Of a stretch of 64,000 nucleotides of DNA, positions 1 through 9,736 are shown piece by piece. Below the pieces are notes generated by a model. The model searched no databases. It had not been told where the DNA came from and saw nothing but the letters and a program-made list of their open reading frames with translations. Position 1 is the stretch's first letter. Every line of letters starts with the position of its first letter. The stretch comes from Haliclona indistincta (taxonomy: Eukaryota; Porifera; Demospongiae; Haplosclerida; Chalinidae). Where the stretch lies: contig OZ024788.1 of assembly GCA_964017065.1 (NCBI GenBank), forward strand, positions 9,898,047 through 9,962,046, given 5' to 3'. A program made the position numbers and the translations under genes.

Positions 1-1041
1 AACTTTGTTGTACTGAATATCCCAAAGCTAAGTGCTGAAGATCCTACTTTATTGGAGAGAACGCTGGCTGACGTAACGGAGGAAGACAGGCAAGTGATTG
101 GTCAGGAATTGTACGGTTTTGATTACACTAATCTTGAGAAGAGGTCATCATGTGGTCATCGAGCCATCCTGCTACCTGATGCTTTGAATCGAATAAAAGG
201 AGGACATCGTGGGTTTAACGAAAAGGAAGACGGCTCTTTTCAGGTAGATACCTCAGTGTTACACATGCCCGTGAAGATATCCGAGGCAGCTGCAAAACTG
301 TTCAATGACGAAGGCCGCCGCCTACCTGACGGATCAATGTTTCGTGCTGATGAGGCGTACATACCAGAAGGACTTGCCAAAGGTTCAGACTTTATGGCAC
401 TGGTTAAGCAGACGATGGTGATGGAGTATCAGCTGAACAAGAAGCGGTTTTTAGAGAACTTTCTTTTGGTAACACTTAGAGTGGGAGAGTTGAGCAAGTC
501 ACAGAGTTTGGGAAACACTGGCTGGCACGTTGACGGTCACCAAGGGGCAGAGAGACTGCAGATGGATGGTACTAAGATGCCCATTGATAGGGTGTACTGT
601 ATGTCAAATGTACTACCAACACAAGTAACTGATCTACGCCTTGATCTCAACCCAGTTCGTCAGAAGGCACGCTCCAAGCTCATGACACTAGATCAGTTTA
701 ATCTCCAGGACATTATCCAGAAAACTGTTGAAAAAGCCGAGGCAGATGCTCAAGAACATGGTGAAACCATTATCACCACAGCTGGCGAGAACTGCTTGTT
801 TTATGCAAACCCTTATGTTCTCCATCAGTCGCCAGTTAACAATTCCGATAAAATCGTTCGTAGAAGTTTCGTTCGATTATTGTATACTGTTGATGAGCGT
901 GATCGTATTGGAGACACCGTTAGTCCTGTTATCGGACCGTGCTATCCTTTCAAAATCAAGACAATCACTGATATTTTACAACTACCAAGTGACATACAAG
1001 TGTCTTATCAAACTGACGTAACAAAATATCCCGTATTATGA
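1..1041 (+). CDS. Fe(II)/2-oxoglutarate oxygenase-like protein, 3' part (copy 1)
   Basis: The reading frame is open from base 1 to the TGA at 1039-1041 (346 residues visible), so the true start lies upstream. No ATG precedes the conserved part. A HVD motif (H176, D178 of the visible frame), a distal His in VLHQSP (H275) and arginines at 287, 288 and 292 fit the HxD...H...R/K signature of Fe(II)/2-oxoglutarate dioxygenases. In that fold these residues bind iron and the 2-oxoglutarate C5 carboxylate. The substrate cannot be named and no closer family was recognised. The C-terminal half recurs at 44120-44497, 55045-55443 and 62805-63406, each time behind ankyrin exons, and the last 9 codons recur at 10736. 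This is the most complete copy in the window. Oxygenase activity is inferred from the motif only. Confidence 0.7.
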   Translation, partial: NFVVLNIPKLSAEDPTLLERTLADVTEEDRQVIGQELYGFDYTNLEKRSSCGHRAILLPDALNRIKGGHRGFNEKEDGSFQVDTSVLHMPVKISEAAAKLFNDEGRRLPDGSMFRADEAYIPEGLAKGSDFMALVKQTMVMEYQLNKKRFLENFLLVTLRVGELSKSQSLGNTGWHVDGHQGAERLQMDGTKMPIDRVYCMSNVLPTQVTDLRLDLNPVRQKARSKLMTLDQFNLQDIIQKTVEKAEADAQEHGETIITTAGENCLFYANPYVLHQSPVNNSDKIVRRSFVRLLYTVDERDRIGDTVSPVIGPCYPFKIKTITDILQLPSDIQVSYQTDVTKYPVL

Positions 1042-1166
1042 CACTATTAATAATAATTTATTTGTTCCTTGTTGTGTAAATAACAAAATCAATCAGTGTT
1101 TTAGCAAATTTAAAAAAATTATCACATAATTCCAAGAGTTACTATCCTGTTGGCTGGTGTTAGGCA
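1042..1166. other. 3' flank of oxygenase copy 1, left part
   Basis: AT-rich sequence after the stop codon, recurring after the other oxygenase copies (10766-10895, 44500-44680, 55450-55570, 63410-63510). It defines the duplicated module. It ends where a 1.7-kb insertion begins. Confidence 0.75.
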
Positions 1167-1429
1167 CAGTCGAACGGCCAAAAAACCGGAAGTCAATTCA
1201 CTCCAATACAAATTTATTTTTAAGCGGAAGCCAGCTTCCGCGTAGGCTGGCGGTTTTGTAGGTAGACTTTAACAGTTAACAACTTCTCGCCGATGTTTCC
1301 AATCGCTTCTGTTCTTGCATTGCAGCATTATCAGTAACTGTTCTATATATATCCTACCTGCTGAGAGTGTAACTTGTACACAGCACGATAAACATCGACC
1401 AACGTACGAACTGACGGTCGAGCTAAAGT

Positions 1430-1520
1430 CCGTCAGGAAATTTTTTGCGACAACATGTTTTGCACAGAAATTTGGTTGTAGCAAGTTCAATGGTAAATGC
1501 ACAGTTTAATAAAGTTTGGA
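1430..1520 (+). repeat. Direct repeat, left copy
   Basis: Contains GTCAGGAAATTTTTTGCGAC followed by TTTTGC, CAGAA and GAGTTGTTCC blocks. The same block order occurs at 2518-2610 in the same orientation. The two copies bracket the Cys-rich coding relic. They could be remnants of long terminal repeats or a duplicated promoter; spacing between the blocks differs. Confidence 0.55.
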
Positions 1521-1709
1521 GTTGTTCCCGTGCACACAAAAAAATTATAGCAATTTCAACATTGTACGTGTTCACATGTATTGAATAGGCAGCCATACTA
1601 AGGTAAATTCTTACAATAACCATAGATTATGTATACTATAACAGAGTATTCTGTGTGTGTAAAGGATCTGTCTGTTAAAAATCATGTCTGTGACCACCAG
1701 GAGTAAGCA

Positions 1710-2423
1710 TTGATTGTCCTATGGTCAGGCCGGTTCAGTTCAGATGTATGTTCAGATGTATGTTCGCTTTGCAAGCAAACCCATGTGTACTGCATGAGTA
1801 CAGTACACATGTGGCAAAGTGAACAAGCCCATGATACTGCTGTAGGTGTGTATGGTATCACACTACATGATACAGTATGCCGTCCATGTCGGGACGATTT
1901 ACGCAGAATTGTGGCACATCACGATCTGCAACCTAGGTGGGAAAAAGTGAAACAGTGCAAGTGTTGCGTCAGAGATTGCACTGAAGATTGCTTTGCGCAC
2001 AGCAAAGTCATTGACAGTGATGTCATGAACAGGCTTTTTGAATGTACTGACAGCACTAGCATTCCGTTTCCTACTCCACTATGTGCTCGACACTACCGCT
2101 TAGCGTACAATGCAATGCAACCCAGGCAAAGAAGTTGCCCAACATGTGGAATCTCATTAATATAAGGCATACATGCAATTAGTAGACCATGCATGTCCAA
2201 ATGCTGCCATAAGTCAGGAGCACTTAACAAAAACCACAGGTTTTAACAGCACTCTTCTTTCTGAGGACAGGATATGCTTTGCATGCTACAAGCCGCATCT
2301 CGTGATCTTACAAGAGGAGAAGAAATAAGCCGAGATAGCGATCTACAGTCATTAATTGAAGAGGTAAGGCTGGACCCATTTCTTGACTCCATGTCATCAG
2401 AGAGTGACAGTGATGACATATAG
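1710..2423 (+). pseudogene. Decayed Cys-rich, probably zinc-binding protein
   Basis: An open stretch at 1710-2165 has spaced cysteine pairs (CSLC, CRPC, CKCC, CPTC) and a CARHY motif, typical of treble-clef or knuckle zinc-binding modules. After its stop, coding character continues in other frames. One frame has a CFACYK motif near 2276. Another ends in an acidic Ser/Asp tail, with a stop at 2421-2423. No ATG gives a convincing start: the open stretch begins at TTG, and an upstream exon from ATG at 1684 with a donor GTAAGC near 1704 is possible. I do not recognise the family. Because it lies in an insertion absent from paralogous sites, it is probably transposon-encoded and no longer intact. 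Confidence 0.55.
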
Positions 2424-2517
2424 ACATATGAATACCATGTGGCATATGTATATATACATTGCAAAATGTTTTTCAGGTATCAGTAATTGACAGTATTCCA
2501 ATTGTGTATATATTGGT

Positions 2518-2610
2518 CGTCAGGAAATTTTTTGCGACACAGATTTTGCGTTCAGAATGCATGCATAATTGCTGAATGCATAACATATCTGAATTTTGAG
2601 TTGTTCCGAA
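2518..2610 (+). repeat. Direct repeat, right copy
   Basis: Second copy of the GTCAGGAAATTTTTTGCGAC block order described at 1430, same orientation, about 1.09 kb downstream. Confidence 0.55.
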
Positions 2611-2899
2611 GCATCATCTGAATGCTAGCGCGAAAACAAACTCCACCTTTCACGGTGCCATTTTTAAGACACTGGCTCCAAAACGGTAAAACGGCCTAGA
2701 TATACCAACAACAGTGAAATTGACCTTTCAGAATAGTAGAAGAGTCTTTGGGGAGCGATCTGGCAACTTCTCAAAGCAAGTTCCGTACCGCCGGAAGGCG
2801 CAGCAGGTCCTTCTTCACACTCGACAATGTTGCCGCTTCAGGCCGACAACAAATGACGTCATCAAAAAAATAAATTCACGTGACTTAGGCTGTTGGCGG

Positions 2900-3785
2900 C
2901 ATTTCTATGTCACAAGTTTACATACAGAGAGGACTATTACAGTAGTCATGAATATCATACAAAACAATGAATAACAAACATTATAGCCACTAATACTGCT
3001 GAGTGAACTTGTTATGTGACCTAGTCACCATAATCATGCCCCGAATGCCCTCCAGTGACAGGGAATATGCATGGTTGCTTATTCTTAGGTAACGCCGGAA
3101 CTCTTGATAATACTGCACATTGTATAGTACCCTGTACCTAGTAATATTTACAACTTGAGTAGATACTATGATACTTGTGTATATACAACCACACTCCGGC
3201 CGATCATTTTGACCTTTTCATATTGAGCTCTAAGATGCTGTACCTGATGATATGGTAGTCTAAAGCTAGTCGTGCATACATTATTTAGCATGACATGTAC
3301 AGTATAATAGATTGAAGAGTGTGCTTGTAAGATGCAATCAATGCATGGTACCTGTCTTAACTAGGAGAAACTGCTAGGGCGTCCAATTAAAATGAGTGAT
3401 GAATGATTCCATTGTTGTGATGCATATGGCTGCATCATTACTATATAGTATATCACTAACACATTAGTATGTCAACACAATGTGTAGTTCATTTCAGTAT
3501 ACATGTACTGGTGCTCATCATAGCAAGATAGCTGTTAAAGATTGAACAGAAACTGAATCATGAATGTTGTTGTAAATACTACTGATTGATAAACATGTTG
3601 ATTTTAAGGAAAGTCTCGTCATACTATTGGTTCTGCTACTCAGGTTCAACTTAATACTCTTATGGTGCCAACAATCACTGATCAAGACTTCGAATATTAT
3701 ATCAAAAGACAATGACAACTACAAGATGTAACTCATATAACAAGTCAGCGAAGTTGGCTATAATAGTGGCTCAGCTAGTACTCAT
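2900..3785. other. Module 3' flank (oxygenase to NLR1)
   Basis: Non-coding sequence shared with 10895-11600, 44685-45350, 55600-56250 and 63530-64000, for example the ACAGAGAGG, GTGACCTAGTCAC and TAGCATGACATGTACAG blocks. It marks the boundary between the oxygenase end and the NLR 3' end. No gene is seen in it. Confidence 0.7.
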
Positions 3786-3997
3786 CACTGGAAGAAAACT
3801 TGAATTTCCTGATTCGCGATACAGGAAATTTTCCAGGAAACTTCACATTTCTGGCACAGGGTGGTATAGTATAGATCCAAATTTCCTGCGATTTAGGAAA
3901 TTTGGATCTATACTATACCACCCTGTACCAGAAATGTGAAGTTTCCTGGAAATTTTCCTGTACCAACGAATCAGGAAATTCAACTTTTCTTCCAGTG
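3786..3997. mobile_element. 212-bp foldback MITE-like element with 3-bp target duplication
   Basis: Almost the whole element is one hairpin. It starts CACTGGAAG, ends CTTCCAGTG, and its arms of about 100 bases pair with few mismatches around a short centre near 3892. CAT precedes (3783-3785) and follows (3998-4000). The paralogous sites at about 46060, 13990 and 19500 have a single uninterrupted CTCATAGTA, so the empty site is known. A CACTG terminus with a 3-bp duplication resembles CACTA/EnSpm-type DNA transposons, but no transposase is present. Confidence 0.85.
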
Positions 3998-4000
3998 CAT

Positions 4001-4354
4001 AGTATTTTTCAACACAAATTCAATAGTAGTAGTTACTCTAGTGTCTTCTCTTGCTTTTAAAAACCTTCAACAGTTATATTTGTTCCACTGAGTTTCAAAT
4101 ATCAGAGTTAAATGCTTTCAAAGATGTACCAGTATGTTTCTGAAAATCTCCTGTTCCATGCATGCCCAATTAATGCACCTCACGTAAGCTATCAATCGAT
4201 AGTTTACAACTGAAACTTGTTCAGCGATGTTGATATTTCTCTGCTAAATAAATTAAAAAATTCTGTAGATGTCACAAAATGATGTTTTCTACTTCTAAAA
4301 ATATTGGAAAACTGTCTTGCAAAAGAATATTGTAGGTGTTAATTGGTGGTGTAA
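4001..4354. other. NLR1 3' flank
   Basis: AT-rich sequence shared with the flanks downstream of NLR2, NLR5 and NLR7. Short LRR-like remnants may be present, but no open frame is supported. Confidence 0.6.
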
Positions 4355-4697
4355 GTATTAGTTATTGCCCTCACGCAAGGGCAATAACCGACATTAATGA
4401 CCGCGGGAAAGTCGGTTGCCCGAGAGACTGTACGAGGGCAACCGACTTTCCCGAGGTCATTAATGTCGGTTATTGCCCGAGTTGTGTAGGGCAATAAATG
4501 ATTTATTACATAGTTCATCTCTGTGAGCGCAATAACATTGCGAATTTTTCAAACTCGCAAAGACGCAACGGTCTGTTGCTATAGAAGACGCTACGCGCGG
4601 TCAATAACCTACATTAATGCCCTCGAATAGAGCAATCTGATTGGTGAAAGATGATATGTAATAATATATGTAACAAAGATGATATGTAACTATGTAA
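4355..4697. mobile_element. 343-bp insertion with internal foldback, TAA on both sides
   Basis: The NLR5 flank (near 46430) reads GGTGGTGTAATTCTC without interruption. Here that string is opened, with TAA on each side (4352-4354 and 4698-4700). Inside, GGGCAATAACCGACATTAAT near 4378 pairs with its complement near 4458-4480, around a CGGGAAAGTCGGTTGCCC stem. A 3-bp TAA duplication fits the TWA target of PIF/Harbinger elements, but the outermost ends are not clear inverted repeats. Confidence 0.65.
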
Positions 4698-4724
4698 TAA
4701 TTCTCAATAAATGTGTGTTACAAG

Positions 4725-7654
4725 CTACTTATAAGCACGTAAAAATAAATCATTATCATATTTTAATCTTGTATTTCTATGAAACTCAATGTCAATAGGA
4801 GGTAATCCCCTCTCTTTTCTTGCTTTTTGCAAATCACCAACAGCAACATCAGCGGCCCGGTTGTACGAAATGCACATTTTTTTCAATGTGGTGTTAAACT
4901 TGAGTGCTGAAAGAATGATGTCAATTCGATTAACGTTAGCACAAGAGATATCAATTGTTAGTAGTGACTGATTTGATTTCAATGTTTTTGCAATGCGTTC
5001 GGCATCAACTTTCGAAATGTCTCTAACACGGAATACTAAGTGAAGTAGAGTTGTGTTGTGTTCGAGTGCAGAAAAGATTAGTGAGATAATACGATTATCC
5101 TTACATGTGTAAGGATAATCAAGGTCAAGGTCAAGGTCAAGATGTGTAACAAGTGCAAGATTTAGATGTGTAAGTGATCTGTTCACCTGGGGTATTTTAA
5201 CAAGACTCTGAGCTGTGTCTGCTGTAATAGTATCGCTTAGACTTAATTTCACTAGAGTAGTAGTGTTGTGTTGAAGATGTGTAATAATGTTGCATACTTG
5301 TTCTTCTGTAAGTGAAGATAGTTCAAGTTCTGTAAGTGGCTTGTAAAAAACAAATTTCATACACGTAGTGAAATTGGAAAACCTTTTCGGGGTGCAATTT
5401 TCTATGCTGAGTTTGGTCACCATTTTTGTATGCAGCATTTCAGCTACGAAATCTTGTAAAGCACTCCAATTATTAACATTTGTTAATGTTAGTTCACTGA
5501 TTAAAGGAATTCTTTTGAGGTATGACGCTATATACTTAAATCCTGTAATAGATGGGTTATGCAACTGCAACACCAATTTTTCTGAAAAAGCACCAGCTGA
5601 TGTTGGCACTTCTCCACCGAAAGGGTTCTTTGAGAGTTCATTTAGCAGTAGTCTTAAACAATGGTCTTCAACGTGATTGTCCATCATAAGATATAAAATA
5701 GGTGTATTAACGGTAGATGTGTACAGGAATGAGACAATGAAATAGCCAACTGCAAGAAAATCAACCGGACTTAGACTTCCAGTATGGCTTCTATCGGACA
5801 TAAACTTATTAGGATCAACTAGCTGGGTTAGAGATGGCTGCTTAGCTTCAAAAAAGCAGTGAAGTATAGGTAAAAATTCTTTAAGACTAGACTGATTACC
5901 GTAATACGAAGATACGAATTGTTGTATTTCTGGATTGTCCAATTTTGTGAAGCCACAATAGTACTGAAGTACGGCTTGAAATCGAGGACTTCCAAACAAT
6001 TTCTTAAATACTTTTACCTGTTCACTAGAGTCCATCTGTGAAATATGGTAAGCAGCAAGAAGCTCTTGAACAGAGAGATGAAGAAAGTTGAACGAACGTG
6101 ATTTACTACATAGTGTGAGCCCTTCAGTTGCTTGAAGGAGCCCTAAAGATGGAAGATTGATGTCAGATGTTAGCAAATCTTCTAAATAAAAAATGATTTT
6201 TTCTTGTATGACACCCTTATATGCTAATAAGCAAAGGTTATTTAGTTTAGACTTAATATCATCAGGAAGATCAGTCAATGAGGACATCACTGGTAAAATT
6301 GTGTCAGGTTCATGAGTTTCTTGCTCTCGAACTATGCAGCAGAGTACAAGATCACAGAATAGCTCGTGATGTGTGGTAGGTAAGGCTCCCTTCATTGTCA
6401 GGAATATGTGCACCAGTATTGCTGAATGGAGAGGAATATAGCAGTAGCCTTCTATAACTGGGTGCTCTTCAAGATGCTGAACAAGTTGCTGGATTTGAGT
6501 TCTGTTGCCATCCAAGGCTTTCTTAATGAACTCACGGATCTGTTTGCGAGTAAAACCAAGTATCTCCACTCGTCGATCAGCTATGTGGAGAAGATTTCCT
6601 GTGGCAACTGGTCGAGAGGTGATTAGTACTGTACTTTGATGAAGAGAGAGCTTGTGTGGCTGTCGAAGTATAGTGGAGACAAGCGAACTTTTCATCTTAT
6701 TTGGTGGAAATTCATCCCATCCATCGAAAATGAACAAAACATTCATTCCATCATTAGCTTGTAGTTGAGAAGCAGTGCTTTGAGACATTTCTGTATTACG
6801 AGCTGGTATAATGTCGGCTAAGATGCTAGCATTCTGTATCGTTTCGTCGCGCAAGTAAGCAAGTATTACTAAATCAAAATTCGCTAACCAGGAAGCACCT
6901 TGTACCCATTGGTGGCAGATGTGGAGAGCAAATGTGCTCTTTCCTCCTCCTGGGGCTCCTTCAATAAGACATACTCTACCTGGTGGTGGTGGTGGTAGCA
7001 CAACTAGTGGTTGAGGTGATCGTAGTGTAAGAGGGAAGAGGTCAACTAGGTCAATAGATTCCTTATGACGAAGAATTGTTTCAATCTTTCCTTGCTGTGC
7101 TAGTCTGATCATTTCCTCCTCTGGTCCTCCACGTCGTATCTGTTCATCTTTAATCATTGCTATTTGTATGAACTCACATCGTGGGAGGTGGGTCCAATGT
7201 TGGGAGGTGCAGCTTTGGGACATGGACGCGTACAGTTCCTTGAGGTAGGACGCATAAGAGGTGAGTGGATTATGAGGAGATTGTTTGGGTGAGCAATCTG
7301 AGAAATTGAGACATAGTATATCGATCATACACTCAAGAAACTAGCTATCTCACCTCCTTCATCTGATGAGCTGCTATCAGACTCTGTCAGCAGTTTTTGA
7401 ACTTGCTCTACAAGATCAGACATGTCACATTCATTGAACGCTCGACACAATCTTTTGTACGTGGCCTTTGTTCCTCGTTTTTCCTTCCACAGCCTCAGCA
7501 TTTCTGTCTTTTGCAAGCGTACAGAATGTGGCGCCCATCCTAGAATTTCCTGGTCCTCTGCTTTTGTTAGACCAAGGAATGGTGATATCTCTCTCCATTC
7601 TGTAATCCAACGAGATATTTTAGCCAAATGCTGATCAGTACAAGTCTTGTTCAT
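4725..7654 (-). CDS. NLR1: DEATH-NACHT-LRR protein, intact
   Basis: Two exons: 7654-7354 and 7297-4725, joined across a 56-nt intron (GTGAGA...CTCAG, phase 1). The product is 957 residues. Residues 1-100 form a DEATH-like helical domain. After a linker, NACHT shows Walker A GAPGGGKST (214-222), Walker B LFIFDGWDEF (about 288-297), sensor ITSRP (about 326-330) and the winged-helix CYIPLHSAI. The C-terminal third is a ribonuclease-inhibitor-type LRR array. NLRs of this layout act in the cytosol as innate sensors that oligomerise with NTP and signal through death-fold contacts. The LRR array is shorter than in NLR2 and NLR5 and contains a short Asp-Leu repeat from a GGTCAA microsatellite (near 5120). 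The ATG at 7654 was chosen because it precedes the conserved NKTC start seen in NLR2 and NLR5. No disabling change was seen. Confidence 0.9.
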
Positions 7655-7756
7655 AGTGCCAAGGGCTGCTGTCAGCTTGTAGAAAATGGAGCCCTTAGAG
7701 GAATTTCACAGTTATTGTAAGGCAGTTAGTTATTTCCTCCCACACTCAAACACTGT

Positions 7757-7766
7757 CCATATAAGG
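7757..7766. promoter_or_regulatory. CArG-box-like site upstream of NLR1
   Basis: CCATATAAGG is a perfect CC(A/T)6GG serum-response-factor-type site, 103 bases upstream of the NLR1 ATG. It is also present upstream of NLR2 and NLR5. Shared ancestry of the duplicated segments may explain its conservation, so function is unproven. Confidence 0.4.
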
Positions 7767-7979
7767 AGAAAGCTTTTATATTTAACTATAGTATGTAGTC
7801 ATGCAACATTCTTAGATCGCTAACATGCATTATAATACTAGTACCCATTTAGTTAGCTGACATTTGATTCATCAACTAGACTCTGTCAGTAGTCGCCAGC
7901 AATTAACCAACTATGCATATCAATAATTATTATTTTGGCTAAAATGTATCATTGTGCTGGCATTACATCATCACAAGTA

Positions 7980-8276
7980 CAAGTTGGTTGTCATAGTCAA
8001 TGGTTCATGCTTGATAGTGTGGTTAGCACGGTTGATATAGTGTGGTTAGCCTTAGCCATATGATACATGGCTTTTCTGTATTACGCAATCATTATCACGT
8101 GAGTCTGTTAGCATAATGCTCTAATTCTTGTGCGTTATCACAAGCTGTGTTTACTTTGGTGCAGTGGCTTGATTGCGTCATTCAGAGAACCCATGTATGG
8201 CTAATGTTAACCACACTGTATCAACCATGCTAACCACACTATCAAGCATGAACCATTGACTATGACAACCAACTTG
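7980..8276. repeat. 297-bp palindromic foldback element
   Basis: The first ~60 bases, from CAAGTTGGTTGTCATAG, are the near-perfect complement of the last ~60, ending CTATGACAACCAACTTG. Several inner blocks also pair. No matching target duplication was found. It is probably a MITE. The flanking intervals 7770-7979 and 8277-8459 hold no gene I can support. Confidence 0.8.
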
Positions 8277-8459
8277 CAAACTGCAGTACAATCACATATC
8301 AATTGAAAACATACAAGTGTTGAAAATTATCAATCACATAATTATTCCGTCCTATTACTTTTAGGCAGTGATGACACATTACGAGAGTTGGTTCAATGCA
8401 TTTTCCATTCTGATTTACATATAATATTATTCTTTGAATACTTCATTATTATGTGACAA

Positions 8460-9220
8460 AAATAAGCGGTAAAGAACTATTTTGTCGTATCTCGTGATCT
8501 TCTCAGTGTAAGGAAGATGCAGTTGTTTAATAGTTAATGTGCTATTTTTGACCGCACTAAGAATACGACAGATTCCTTTGTCACTGAGAGGAGGATTACT
8601 ATAAATATCAAGTGACTGTAGAGTTCGGTTAGCTATACTAGTGCATCACCAACACATTTTGCAATTTCGTCTGATGTATCCGTACCATGTAGGTTTAAGT
8701 GAAGTAGAGCAGTGTTTGTTGAAGTCCTCTAAACATACATGAGAATACATCAAACTTCATGTAACGGAGCCAGTAGGTGTAGGATACTCACATGTGATAC
8801 TTGAGAGATCTAGATGAGTGAGCGAATTGTTCAATTCAAACAGTTTAGCAAGAAAAATTGCGTCAGTACGTATTTGTAATACATATTCCGCATAGATTTA
8901 TGTTGACCAAAGTAGTATTGTAATGAAGTCCTTGTAAAAAAACACAGCAACCTCTTGAGTTTAAGCATGTGTTATTCTTTGACAGATCTATTTACTTGTT
9001 CACTTGAAGCATTTTAGCGAGAGAACTAGCAACACCTGGAGCAGCACAATTTAAACCTGCATTGGCTAAAATTAAACTGACTAGCTTTTTATTATACCAA
9101 ATTAAAGATGCACCAAGCACTTTCATTAAGAAAAGTGTTATTTCATAAGATGTGTAAGTGATTTAACCACTTGTACCATTTTTACTGAGAGATCAGAGGC
9201 ATTTTGCTTCGTTTGTTCCG
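8460..9220 (-). pseudogene. Decayed LRR gene fragments
   Basis: Minus-strand translation gives LRR pieces such as TLQSLDIYSNPPLSDKGI (near 8600) and a KMVQVVKSLTHL piece near 9170, separated by frameshifts and stops. The same series lies upstream of NLR2 (18030-18880) and NLR5 (50260-51030). No NACHT or DEATH sequence accompanies it. It may be the remains of an LRR-only gene or of the 3' end of another NLR. Confidence 0.6.
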
Positions 9221-9535
9221 TTTGTTCCTTGCCCTCTTATGAAGTTAGTGGTGTTGTGGCGATCGACAGTTACCATGTGACAGCAGAGTTTGATCAGTGC
9301 CTATAATTATTATACAGACTACTCTTGCCAGCAAGTATAATTATGCTCACATGTGCATGGTACCTGAAAGATCTAAACACTGAATTAATTTTTTTATGAT
9401 GAATGGCTGACTTGTTCACTGTGGCAAGGCAAAAATTACCCAAGTTGACACTTTATTTTGGGCAAACTGAATATTTTTGAGTTCATATGCAACATAAATT
9501 GAGTTTAGTAAAATTAGTTACGTAGTCTCATAAAT
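9221..9535. other. Intergenic, no supported gene
   Basis: AT-rich sequence between the LRR relic and the ankyrin-promoter remnant. No open frame or repeat structure could be supported. Confidence 0.5.
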
Positions 9536-9736
9536 CTATGCTTTAGCGTATTCCCGCTCGAGCCACGCCCTGCTTGGATCTCGGTTGTTGACTCTGAATT
9601 TCAGATAGCTGCTCAACTTGTGTCGTGTGTGACTAGTGACTCATCTAGTGCAGTAGCATCACTCGTGGTACACAGCCAAGTACAGCAGTGCTGCATTATC
9701 GCCAGCTAGCAGCCATGGCTTCTCGCAGGATATCAT
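9536..9736 (+). pseudogene. Truncated espin-like ankyrin gene: promoter plus first 7 codons
   Basis: Matches the ankyrin promoters at 27650-27840, 53470-53670 and 61140-61330, including GCCACGCCC at 9562-9570. It reaches the ATG and the MASRRIS codons, then breaks into unrelated sequence after GGATATC. All downstream exons are missing. It shows that an ankyrin gene once stood between NLR1 and NLR2 and was deleted. Confidence 0.85.

Larger units (their letters stand above)
1167..2899. mobile_element. 1.73-kb insertion carrying a Cys-rich coding relic
   Basis: The paralogous flanks near 10880-10905 and 44665-44690 read straight from GTTAGGCA into the TTTCTATG or TTTCAAG side. Here those halves are separated by 1733 bases, with CA on both sides (1165-1166 and 2900-2901), which may be a 2-bp target duplication. 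Terminal inverted repeats are weak at best. The insert holds a decayed Cys-rich coding region (1710-2423) and two imperfect direct repeats (about 1430-1520 and 2518-2610). The remainder (1167-1430 and 2610-2899) shows no gene I can support. The element class is unknown. Confidence 0.65.

Noticed and set aside
2243..2464. Minus-strand 73-codon frame
   Set aside because: It is antisense to the Cys-rich relic's acidic tail; no independent support.
7298..7328. MIDILCLNF as the start of a separate NACHT-LRR gene
   Set aside because: These codons fall in the 56-nt intron; splicing joins DEATH to NACHT in frame. Kept only as an intron-retention hypothesis.
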